60,749 nucleotides of DNA from Hydrocarboniphaga sp. (GTDB taxonomy: Bacteria > Pseudomonadota > Gammaproteobacteria > Nevskiales > Nevskiaceae). The notes under the pieces were generated by a model that was not told the DNA's origin, did not search any database, and saw only the letters and a list, made by a program, of their open reading frames with translations. The stretch spans positions 1 through 60,749 of the forward strand of contig NZ_JAQGNT010000060.1 of assembly GCF_028291725.1 (NCBI RefSeq), written 5' to 3'. Numbering within the stretch: the stretch's first letter is position 1; every line of letters starts with the position of its first letter. Shown here one piece after another: positions 22,874 through 30,551 of the stretch. A program made the position numbers and the translations under genes.

Positions 22874-25273
22874 ATGCGCAAGCAAACGACAGCAGTCCTG
22901 GCTGCGATGTGCGCGGTCCTTGCCGGCTGCGGCGCCTCGTCGCCGGATGGCAGCGGCGACGCCGCGATGTGCCAGGCCGGCGAGCTGACGGCCGAGCAGA
23001 TGCTGGCGGTCAGGCGCGACCAGCCCGATGCGCCGCTGGCCGACCTGAGCCACTACCAGGCCCGCCACGCCGCGCGCGCCACAGGCGCGGTGCTCAACGG
23101 CGGCGACTGCGCCGACAACACGCGTTTCCGCTACGGCGCCGGCACCGGCGACATCAGCGGCCCGGCCTCCGGTGAAGAACTGCTCGGCTATGCCGACCCC
23201 GGCCAGGTGTCCGAAGGCCTGCACACCCGCGAATACGCGCGCGCCTTCGCGTTCGAGTCCGACTGTGGCGGCCGCAGCGGCCACGCGATGCTGATCACGG
23301 TCGAGAACGGCCTGGCCTTCGACTCGATCAAGTTCGGCGTGCTCGCGCGCATCGCGGCCCATGACAGCCTTGATCCGAGCGACCCGCTCGCCGACTACTG
23401 GAACATCGACAACATCCTGATCTCGGCCACGCACACGCATTCGAGTTCCGCCGGCCAGTCGCACTACGACCTGGTCAACCTGTTCGCGTTCGGCCTCGAT
23501 CAGCAGGCGTATCAATCGATCGTCGACGGCGTCTTCGACGCGCTGCTGCAGGCGCATCGCAACATGATCGCGGCGCCGGCCGCGTCGGTGAAGATCGCGA
23601 TGGCCGAGGTGCTGGATGCGAACTTCAACCGCTCGCCCGATGCTTTCGTGCTGAATCCCGCCGACGAGCGCGCGCGCTTTGCGGATACGCAAGGCCGCGA
23701 CGTGCAGACCAATCGCTGGATGACCCTGCTCAAGCTGCAGCGCGACGACGGCACGCCGGTCGGCGTGGTCGACTGGTTCTCGGTGCACGGCACCTCGATC
23801 GGCCAGACCTACAAGCTGCTGTCGTCCGACAACAAGGGCTATGCGGCGCGGCGTTTCGCCGCGGATTTCCCGCAGGGCGGCAGCAGCGCCGGCGCCTTCG
23901 TCGCCGGCTTCTTCCAGTCCGACGAGGGCGACGCCTCGCCCAATCCCTACATGCTGTATTTGAGCGAGGCCGAGTTGCACAGCCGCGACACCGACGCCTG
24001 GTTCGCGCGCGGCGGCGGCCGCGACGATTTCGAGAGTGCGCAGATCGCCGGCTACAAGCAGTATCACGGCGCGAAAGCCCTTTGGGACCAGGCCGATGAG
24101 AAGCTGCACGGTGAAGTGCGCGCGGTGCATCTGGCGCTGGACATGAGCCGCGTCGTCGTCGAGGCGCCGAAGACTTACGCTGCCGGCCTGATGCCGGCGG
24201 TCGGCACGCAGCGCACCTGCGAGCCGGCGCTCGGCATCTCGTTCGCGGCCGGTGCCGAAGACGGCCGCGGGCCGTTCACCGAAGGCGCGGCCTGCCCGGT
24301 CAGCACCGACACCGCCGACTACATCGCGCAGTACCTGCAGGACACCATCGGCCCGCTGTTCGACGGTGCGATCCCGTCGACGCTGATCGAGCCGATCGGC
24401 TGCTACAACCCCGCGTTCGCGGCGCTGGGCTACGCCTGCCAACAGGAAAAGCCGATCGCGATTCCGCTGGTGGTCGCGCCGCTGGGTTTGCCGGTGCTGG
24501 AGCTGCAGCCGTACGTGATCCCGATCCAGATCATCGCGCTCGGCAATCTGGCGATCGTGTCGGTGCCCTGGGAGACCACGACCGTCGCCGGCCGCCGGCT
24601 GCGCGAGGCGGTGCTCGACCAGCTGCAGGACGCGGGCATCGACTACGCGGTGATTTCGGGCCTGTCGAACACTTATATCCATTACCTGACGACGCGCGAG
24701 GAGTACGCCCAGCAGGATTACGAAGGCGCGTCCACGGTGTTCGGCCCCTGGTCGCAGGACGCGGTGGTGCAGGAATACGTGCGCCTCGCCGGCCATCTGC
24801 GCGACGGCAGCGCCGCGGCCAGCCCGTATGCGGCGGCGAGCTTCACCGATCACACGCCGATCCTGCGGCACTTGCCCAGCGTCAGCGACGGCACGCTGCC
24901 GGCCGGCGTCGCGTTCGGCGATGTCGCGGTGCAGCCGCAGACGAGTTACACGCTGAGCAGCACCGAGCGCACCACGATCAGCGCGAGCTTCTACGCCGGC
25001 AATCCGCGCCGCGATCTGCGCCGCGGATCGAGTTACGTCTACATTGAGCGCCAGAATGGCGAGGCCTGGGACACGATCGCCAGCGACGACGACTGGTCCA
25101 CGTATTTCACCTACCAGAAAGGCGCGGACGGCCGCGCGAACCTGGCGCTGGTGGAGTGGAAAGTGCCGGCCGGCACCCGGCCAGGCACCTACCGCATCCG
25201 CATCGAAGGCGCGTCGGCCGACGGCCCGTACAGCGGTGCGAGCCAGCCGTTCCAGATCGCGGGTTGCGGCTAG
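22874..25273 (+). CDS. Neutral/alkaline ceramidase family lipoprotein
   Basis: 799 residues. A lipoprotein signal with lipobox LAGC (Cys near residue 19) is followed by the ceramidase catalytic domain: ISATHTHSSSAGQSH (185-200), VDWFSVHGTSIG (about 299), SSDNKGYAA, DEGDASPN (about 350), and SNTYIHYLTTREEYAQQDYE. The C-terminal Ig-like domain that the other paralogue lacks is present. It is predicted to act at the cell surface or in the periplasm and feed the imported or cytoplasmic steps of the divergent operon. The canonical HSGPGG is HSSSAG here. GGGAG lies 9 bases before the ATG. Confidence 0.9.
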   Translation: MRKQTTAVLAAMCAVLAGCGASSPDGSGDAAMCQAGELTAEQMLAVRRDQPDAPLADLSHYQARHAARATGAVLNGGDCADNTRFRYGAGTGDISGPASGEELLGYADPGQVSEGLHTREYARAFAFESDCGGRSGHAMLITVENGLAFDSIKFGVLARIAAHDSLDPSDPLADYWNIDNILISATHTHSSSAGQSHYDLVNLFAFGLDQQAYQSIVDGVFDALLQAHRNMIAAPAASVKIAMAEVLDANFNRSPDAFVLNPADERARFADTQGRDVQTNRWMTLLKLQRDDGTPVGVVDWFSVHGTSIGQTYKLLSSDNKGYAARRFAADFPQGGSSAGAFVAGFFQSDEGDASPNPYMLYLSEAELHSRDTDAWFARGGGRDDFESAQIAGYKQYHGAKALWDQADEKLHGEVRAVHLALDMSRVVVEAPKTYAAGLMPAVGTQRTCEPALGISFAAGAEDGRGPFTEGAACPVSTDTADYIAQYLQDTIGPLFDGAIPSTLIEPIGCYNPAFAALGYACQQEKPIAIPLVVAPLGLPVLELQPYVIPIQIIALGNLAIVSVPWETTTVAGRRLREAVLDQLQDAGIDYAVISGLSNTYIHYLTTREEYAQQDYEGASTVFGPWSQDAVVQEYVRLAGHLRDGSAAASPYAAASFTDHTPILRHLPSVSDGTLPAGVAFGDVAVQPQTSYTLSSTERTTISASFYAGNPRRDLRRGSSYVYIERQNGEAWDTIASDDDWSTYFTYQKGADGRANLALVEWKVPAGTRPGTYRIRIEGASADGPYSGASQPFQIAGCG

Positions 25274-25316
25274 TCTGATCCGCAGGTGGGTTTAAGAACC
25301 GCCCTGCAAAAGCAGG

Positions 25317-26174
25317 CTATTTCGCGGCCGGCTTGACTGCCGGTTTGACCGCCGTTCCGATCGCTGCGATGGCGTCCGGCATGACCTTGACCAAGTCGAA
25401 GCGTCCGCCGCTCGTATCGTCGTTAAAAGTGCCGCAGGCGGCGGTTTGCTCGTCCTGGCTCAGGCTTTCCAGATTGTTCAACTCAATGTCGGCGCCGCGC
25501 TCCGTCATGGTCTTGATCTGCTCCTTGGATTTGGCGATCTGCTCGTCGGCCAGCTTGGGATCGGAGATCTTGCTGCGGAACTCTGCGAACAGCGCTGCCT
25601 GCACCTGCTCGGCCTGGTGCACGGTCGCGTCATTGCGCTTATGCCACTTGCTGCGCGCGTCTTCGGTGATCTTGGCTATCGGAGCTTTCTGCAAGCTGCA
25701 GCGGTCGGCCACCGCGTCGATCTTGATCTTCATGCTCAGCAGCATGATCGAGGCCGCCATACGCTGTTGCGCGGCCACTTCTTCGGCTGATCGCGTATCG
25801 ATCCTGAATGTGTACTTGAGCGGCGTCGTGGTCGCGACCGGCTTGCCGTCGCTCAGTGCGGGTTTGAACTGGCACTGGCCCAGCGACGCAGCCGCCGCTG
25901 CGTCCAGCTGCGGATTGCCGGAGGATTTCGCCACCTCGGTCTGGTCGGCCTTGCCTTCGGCGGAGACATGGATCGACAGCAGCACCGTTCCGGTTTGGTT
26001 GGCGGCCAGGGCCTCGGGTGGATAGATCGGCTGAGGACAGGTGCTGGTGATCACTTGCGCCGGAACCGAATCGGCGGCGCCGCACGGCGCAGCGAGCAAG
26101 TACAGTGCGAGCAAGGCGGCTGCGGGGAGCGCGCGCAAAGCGCGGTCGGATGCGAAGTGGTGATCGGTCATCAT
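25317..26174 (-). CDS. Exported protein with TonB C-terminal domain
   Basis: 285 residues. The signal peptide (LRALPAAALLALYLLAAPCGAA) is followed by a TonB C-terminal domain (about 45-135: CPQPIYPPEALAANQTGTVL, SGNPQLDAAAAASLGQCQFK, then LKYTFRI). A helical Cys-containing domain follows (about 140-265). There is no N-terminal anchor of the TonB/ExbD type and no Pro-rich spacer, so it is not a standard TonB. Such energy-transducer-like proteins often bind envelope partners. Two adjacent ATGs (26174, 26171) have no clear ribosome binding site. It is convergent with the ceramidase gene, with a small CCTGC-AAAA-GCAGG hairpin between. Confidence 0.72.
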   Translation of the reverse strand: MMTDHHFASDRALRALPAAALLALYLLAAPCGAADSVPAQVITSTCPQPIYPPEALAANQTGTVLLSIHVSAEGKADQTEVAKSSGNPQLDAAAAASLGQCQFKPALSDGKPVATTTPLKYTFRIDTRSAEEVAAQQRMAASIMLLSMKIKIDAVADRCSLQKAPIAKITEDARSKWHKRNDATVHQAEQVQAALFAEFRSKISDPKLADEQIAKSKEQIKTMTERGADIELNNLESLSQDEQTAACGTFNDDTSGGRFDLVKVMPDAIAAIGTAVKPAVKPAAK

Positions 26175-26568
26175 GTAGGTCGGCACGCAGACTCTACGGC
26201 GAGCCTTGGGGGCTGGGACTTTGTGGGGGAGTGGCCGCATCGCCCTGAAGCGGGACGGCAGGCGGACAGCAGAACAATCAGCTCGGCTATGTTCGACGAC
26301 AGCAAGATCGGGATGCCATTCAAAGAAGAGGTGCCCGTACCTCGGGATCGCGCGGGCACCCCAGCATCTGAATCTTCGGCAGCGGGAGCACGGCGAGCCT
26401 TGCGGCTGAGCCCTGCGCCAGGTCATGACGCCCTCTGTCCGAAGCGGGCCGATGATGCACCCGCATGGCGCTCGCATCAAGCGCCTGTGCCCAAATCTGG
26501 GCATTTCCCCGCGCTCGCCGCCGGCCCGCACGGCGTAAAGTTCGCTGCTGAAAAATGGGAGCGACACC
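26175..26568. other. Gene-free stretch upstream of the pyruvate dehydrogenase gene
   Basis: About 390 bases between divergent genes. Open frames on both strands give low-complexity, Arg/Pro-rich translations with no family resemblance. The first bases resemble half of a family A repeat arm (GTAGGTCGGCA). Otherwise presumably promoters and leader. Confidence 0.3.
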
Positions 26569-29247
26569 ATGGCGGAAGACGCCGGCATTCCGAACCCGGC
26601 AGCGGTAGCGCGCAGCGGCCCGGACATCGACCCGCAGGAGACGCGCGACTGGCTCGAGGCCCTGCACGCCGTGATCCGCAGCGGCGGTGAAGCGCGCGGC
26701 CGCTTCCTGCTGCAGCAGCTCGAGGAGGAGGCGCGCAATCTCGGCGTGCCCGGATACGCGGCGCCGTATTCGGCGTATCGCAACACCATCCCGCTGGAGC
26801 GGCAGGGCGCCTATCCGGGCGATCTGGCGATCGAGGAGCGGCTGACCGCGATCATGCGCTGGAACGCGCTGGCAATGGTCGCGCGCGCCAATCAGGCTTA
26901 TGGCGATCTCGGCGGACACGTCGCCAGCTATGCCTCGGCCGCGGAGATTTTCGAAGTCGGCTTCAATCATTTCTTCCGTGGGCCCGAGGCGACGCAGGGC
27001 GCGGACCTGGTCTACTTCCAGCCGCATTCGGCGCCCGGCGTGTATGCGCGCGCGTTTCTGGAAGGGCGCCTTTCCGAAGAGCGCATTGCCAACTACCGGC
27101 AGGAGACCGGCGGCAACGGCCTGTGCTCGTATCCGCATCCCTGGCTGATGCCGGACTTCTGGCAGTTCCCGACCGGCTCGATGGGCTTGGGGCCGATCAA
27201 CGCGGTGTACCAGGCGCGCTTCATGCGCTACCTCGCGCAGCGCGGCCTGGCGCAGACCGACGCGCGCCATGTCTGGGGCGTGTTCGGCGACGGCGAGATG
27301 GACGAGCCCGAGTCGGTGGCCGCTCTGACCCTGGCCGCGCGCGAGAAGCTCGACAACCTGACGTTCATCATCAACTGCAATCTGCAGCGGCTCGACGGCC
27401 CGGTGCGTGGCAACGGCCAGGTGATCCAGGAGTTCGAGTCGCTGTTCACCGGCGCCGGCTGGAACGTGATCAAGGTGCTGTGGGGTTCGGACTGGGACGC
27501 GCTGTTCGCGCGCGATACGAACCACGCGCTGCTGCGCCGTTTCGCCGCGACCGTCGATGGCAAGTATCAGACGCTGGGTGCCAACGACGGCGCCTACAAC
27601 ATGGCGAATTTTTTCAACGAAGACCCCGAGCTGCGCGCGCTGGTCGCGCACATGAGCGACGCCGAAATCGGCGCGCTGAAGCGCGGCGGCCACGACCTGC
27701 GCAAGCTGCATGCGGCCTTCAGCGCGGCGCGTACGCACAGCGGCGCGCCGACGGTAATCCTGGCCAAGACCAAGAAGGGCTACGGCATGGGCACGGCCGG
27801 CGAATCGCGCATGACCGCGCACCAGACCAAGAAGCTGGACGTCGACGGCCTGCGCTCGTTCCGCGACCGCTTCGGCCTGCCGCTCAGCGACGAGGATCTC
27901 GAACATCTGCACTTCTACAAGCCGGCCGACGACAGCGCGGAGATGCGCTATCTGCGCGAACGTCGCAAGACGCTCGGCGGCCCGCTGCCATCGCGTCGCC
28001 GCAATTGCGAGCCGCTGATCGTGCCGGAGCTGAAGCGCTACGCCGCGTTCGCGCTGCAGGCCGACAACAAGGAAATGTCGACGACGATGGCGGTCGTGCG
28101 CATGCTCGGTAATCTGCTCAAGGACAGCAATCTCGGTTCGCGCATCGTGCCGATCGTCGCCGACGAGGCGCGCACTTTCGGCATGGCCAGCCTGTTCCGG
28201 CAGGTCGGCATCTATTCGCCGGTCGGCCAGCTCTACGAGCCCGAAGATTCGGCGTCGATGCTGTACTACAAGGAAGCCACCGACGGCCAGATCCTGGAAG
28301 AAGGCATCACCGAGGCCGGTGCGCTGTCGTCGTGGATTGCAGCGGGCACCTCGTACAGCGTGCATGGCGTGGCGATGCTGCCGTTCTACATCTACTACTC
28401 GATGTTCGGCTTCCAGAGAGTCGGCGATCTGATCTGGGCCGCGGCGGATCAGCGCACGCGCGGCTTCCTGATCGGCGCGACCGCCGGCCGCACCACACTG
28501 GGCGGCGAAGGCCTGCAGCACCAGGACGGTCACAGCCACCTGGTGGCTGCCGGTATTCCGAACTGCCGCGCCTACGATCCGGCTTTCGCCGGCGAACTCG
28601 CGATCATTGTCGATCACGGCATGCGCCAGATGCTCGAGCAGCAGCAGGACGTGTTTTATTACCTGACGGTGATGAACGAGAACTACGCGCAGCCGTCCTT
28701 GCCCGAAGGCGTCGCCGACGATGTGATCAAGGGCCTGTATCGCTTGGGTGGTCACAGCCTGAAGCAGGCCGCCGCGAAAGTTCGTCTGCTCGGATCGGGT
28801 GCGATTCTTCCAGAGGTGATCGCCGCTGCGCAGCTGCTGGCGGCCGACTGGAACATCGACAGCGAAATCTGGAGCGCGACCAGCTTCAGCGAGCTGGCGC
28901 GCGATGCGCGGGAATGCGAGCGTTACCAGCGGCTGCATCCTGATGCGGCGGCGCGGGTCAGTCACGTCGAAACCTGCCTGCCGGGCACGACACCGATCGT
29001 GGCGGCGACCGACTACATCCGCGCTTATCCGCAGCTGATAGCCGCGTATGTCGATGCGCGATTCGTCACGCTCGGCACCGACGGCTTCGGCCGCAGCGAT
29101 ACGCGTGCGGCGCTGCGTAGGTTCTTCGAAGTCGATCGCTACCAGATCGTGCTCGCGGCGCTGGAAGCGGTGGCGAAGCCGCTGCTGAGCGCGGCGATCC
29201 GCCGATATGGAATAGACGCGGATGCACCGGCGTCGTGGACGGTTTGA
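26569..29247 (+). CDS. aceE: Pyruvate dehydrogenase E1 component, homodimeric type
   Basis: 892 residues, the normal length of homodimeric E1. It decarboxylates a 2-oxo acid and transfers the acetyl unit to lipoyl-E2. The thiamine-diphosphate motif is GDGEMDEPES, followed at the expected distance by NCNLQRLDGPVRGNG. The active-site segments DEARTFGMASLFRQVGIYSP and HQDGHSHLVA are present. GGGAG is 8 bases before the ATG. No aceF or lpd follows, as would be usual, so it may be a stand-alone paralogue that shares the E2/E3 encoded elsewhere or uses another 2-oxo acid. Confidence 0.95.
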   Translation: MAEDAGIPNPAAVARSGPDIDPQETRDWLEALHAVIRSGGEARGRFLLQQLEEEARNLGVPGYAAPYSAYRNTIPLERQGAYPGDLAIEERLTAIMRWNALAMVARANQAYGDLGGHVASYASAAEIFEVGFNHFFRGPEATQGADLVYFQPHSAPGVYARAFLEGRLSEERIANYRQETGGNGLCSYPHPWLMPDFWQFPTGSMGLGPINAVYQARFMRYLAQRGLAQTDARHVWGVFGDGEMDEPESVAALTLAAREKLDNLTFIINCNLQRLDGPVRGNGQVIQEFESLFTGAGWNVIKVLWGSDWDALFARDTNHALLRRFAATVDGKYQTLGANDGAYNMANFFNEDPELRALVAHMSDAEIGALKRGGHDLRKLHAAFSAARTHSGAPTVILAKTKKGYGMGTAGESRMTAHQTKKLDVDGLRSFRDRFGLPLSDEDLEHLHFYKPADDSAEMRYLRERRKTLGGPLPSRRRNCEPLIVPELKRYAAFALQADNKEMSTTMAVVRMLGNLLKDSNLGSRIVPIVADEARTFGMASLFRQVGIYSPVGQLYEPEDSASMLYYKEATDGQILEEGITEAGALSSWIAAGTSYSVHGVAMLPFYIYYSMFGFQRVGDLIWAAADQRTRGFLIGATAGRTTLGGEGLQHQDGHSHLVAAGIPNCRAYDPAFAGELAIIVDHGMRQMLEQQQDVFYYLTVMNENYAQPSLPEGVADDVIKGLYRLGGHSLKQAAAKVRLLGSGAILPEVIAAAQLLAADWNIDSEIWSATSFSELARDARECERYQRLHPDAAARVSHVETCLPGTTPIVAATDYIRAYPQLIAAYVDARFVTLGTDGFGRSDTRAALRRFFEVDRYQIVLAALEAVAKPLLSAAIRRYGIDADAPASWTV

Positions 29248-29280
29248 TCAAACCTTCCATCGTCCCTTCAATCGTCGAAC

Positions 29281-29348
29281 TGTAGGAGCGGACCTTGTCC
29301 GCGATTGCGGCTTCACCGGCACAATCGCCGACAAGGTCCGCTCCTACA
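29281..29348. repeat. Palindromic repeat family B, copy 3
   Basis: Arms TGTAGGAGCGGACCTTGTCC face their complement. The outer ends match copies at 14201 and 49086, but the inner part differs (GACCTTGTCC instead of GGTCATACCC). It lies between two convergent genes, and the TAG stop of the minus-strand gene is inside it. Confidence 0.88.
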
Positions 29349-30387
29349 GTGGTGAAATCCCGGCCAGCTCGCGTGTCAACGCCGCCGCTGGAATCTCCCT
29401 GCAGCCGCTCGCATTCTGCCCGGACCACAGCGGCGAAAAATCGTCGCTGCCGCGGCTCTCGGCCGCGGCACGCAGCGGCGCGATGGCGCTCGTCGCCAGC
29501 GGGAACTCCGGTGCCGCGGCGCTGATCGGGCCGACTTCGCGGACGATGCGGTTGACGATGCCGCGCGCCGGCCGGCCGGTGAAGACATTGGTCAGCGCGG
29601 TGTGCCGGGCCGCCTCGCTTTTCAGCGCCGCGCGATGGACCGCGCTGGTGCTTGCTTCCGGGCACAGCAGGTAGGCGGTACCGATCTGCGCGCCGGCGGC
29701 GCCCAGCGCCATCGCCGCGACAACGCCCTGACGATCGGCGATGCCGCCGGCCGCGATGACCGGCAGGTTCACCGCGCGCACGATCTGCAGCAGCAGCGCG
29801 AGGGTGCCGGCCTGCGTCGTCAGATCCTCGCTCAGGAACAGGCCGCGATGTCCGCCGGCTTCCAGGCCCTGCGCGATGATCGCGTCGACGCCGTGTTCCG
29901 CGAGCCAGCGTGCCTCATCGACCGTCGTCGCTGATGATAGAACTTTCGCGCCCCAGCTTTTGACTCGCGCCAGCAAGTCCGCCGACGGCAGGCCGAAATG
30001 AAAGCTGACGACGGCCGGCTTGAATTCCGCGATCAGCTCGGCGTAATCGGCATTGAACGGATGCCGCGGTGCGCCCGCGGTGATGTTCGAAACATCGATG
30101 CCGAACTCGCGGTAATACGGCGCAAGCCGGCCACGCCATGCGGCTTCGCGCGGAGCATCGACCTGCGGCGCCCGGTGCGCGAAAAAGTTGAGGTTGTAGG
30201 GCCTGCGCGTCTGCGCCCCGATCGCCACAAGCTCGGCCCGCAGCGCCTCGGAACCCAGCATCGCGCAGGGCAGGGACCCGAGGCCGCCCGCTTCGGACAC
30301 CGCAACCGCGAGTGCGCTCAGCTGCACGCCGGCCATCGGCGCCTGGATGATCGGCAATTCGATGCCGAGCAGTCGTTGCAGATTCAT
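29344..30387 (-). CDS. Nitronate monooxygenase-like FMN protein
   Basis: 347 residues. TIM-barrel flavoprotein of the 2-nitropropane dioxygenase family. The N-terminus LPIIQAPMAGVQLSALAVAV and the FMN-binding stretches AQGLEAGGHRG, PVIAAGGIAD and ALGAAGAQIGTAYL are clear. Family members oxidise propionate-3-nitronate or related carbanions, and some act as enoyl reductases. GGAG precedes the ATG by 9 bases. The last codon reads into the palindromic repeat, which supplies the TAG stop, so the original C-terminus may have been altered. Confidence 0.9.
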   Translation of the reverse strand: MNLQRLLGIELPIIQAPMAGVQLSALAVAVSEAGGLGSLPCAMLGSEALRAELVAIGAQTRRPYNLNFFAHRAPQVDAPREAAWRGRLAPYYREFGIDVSNITAGAPRHPFNADYAELIAEFKPAVVSFHFGLPSADLLARVKSWGAKVLSSATTVDEARWLAEHGVDAIIAQGLEAGGHRGLFLSEDLTTQAGTLALLLQIVRAVNLPVIAAGGIADRQGVVAAMALGAAGAQIGTAYLLCPEASTSAVHRAALKSEAARHTALTNVFTGRPARGIVNRIVREVGPISAAAPEFPLATSAIAPLRAAAESRGSDDFSPLWSGQNASGCREIPAAALTRELAGISPL

Positions 30388-30483
30388 CGGCCGTGCTCCG
30401 GAAAAACCGCATGCTAAGCCAGAAGTCCCTTTGCAGGCAGTTGCCGCCGATCCGCGCCGCGGCACCGTGCGTCCCGGGGTTTC

Positions 30484-30529
30484 ATGTGAAGCACAGATAA
30501 TACGTATTTTATGATAATGTAGTTCACAT
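30484..30529. promoter_or_regulatory. AT-rich promoter/operator region of the SulP gene
   Basis: An unusually AT-rich stretch with an inverted repeat ATGTGAA (30484-30490) and TTCACAT (30523-30529), a perfect palindrome AATACGTATT (30499-30508), and the -10-like TATGATAAT. The SulP ATG is 23 bases downstream. It is probably the promoter with a regulator site; the regulator is unknown. Confidence 0.5.
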
Positions 30530-30551
30530 AAATTTTCGCGAGAGCCGGGCA

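Noticed and set aside
25317-26174. Naming the TonB-C protein as tonB
   Set aside because: It has a cleavable-type signal peptide, no Pro-rich spanner and a long extra C-terminal domain, and no exbBD genes are adjacent.
26320-28965. An 881-residue minus-strand open frame opposite aceE
   Set aside because: aceE motifs are unambiguous on the plus strand; the minus translation is Arg/His/Ala-rich low complexity.
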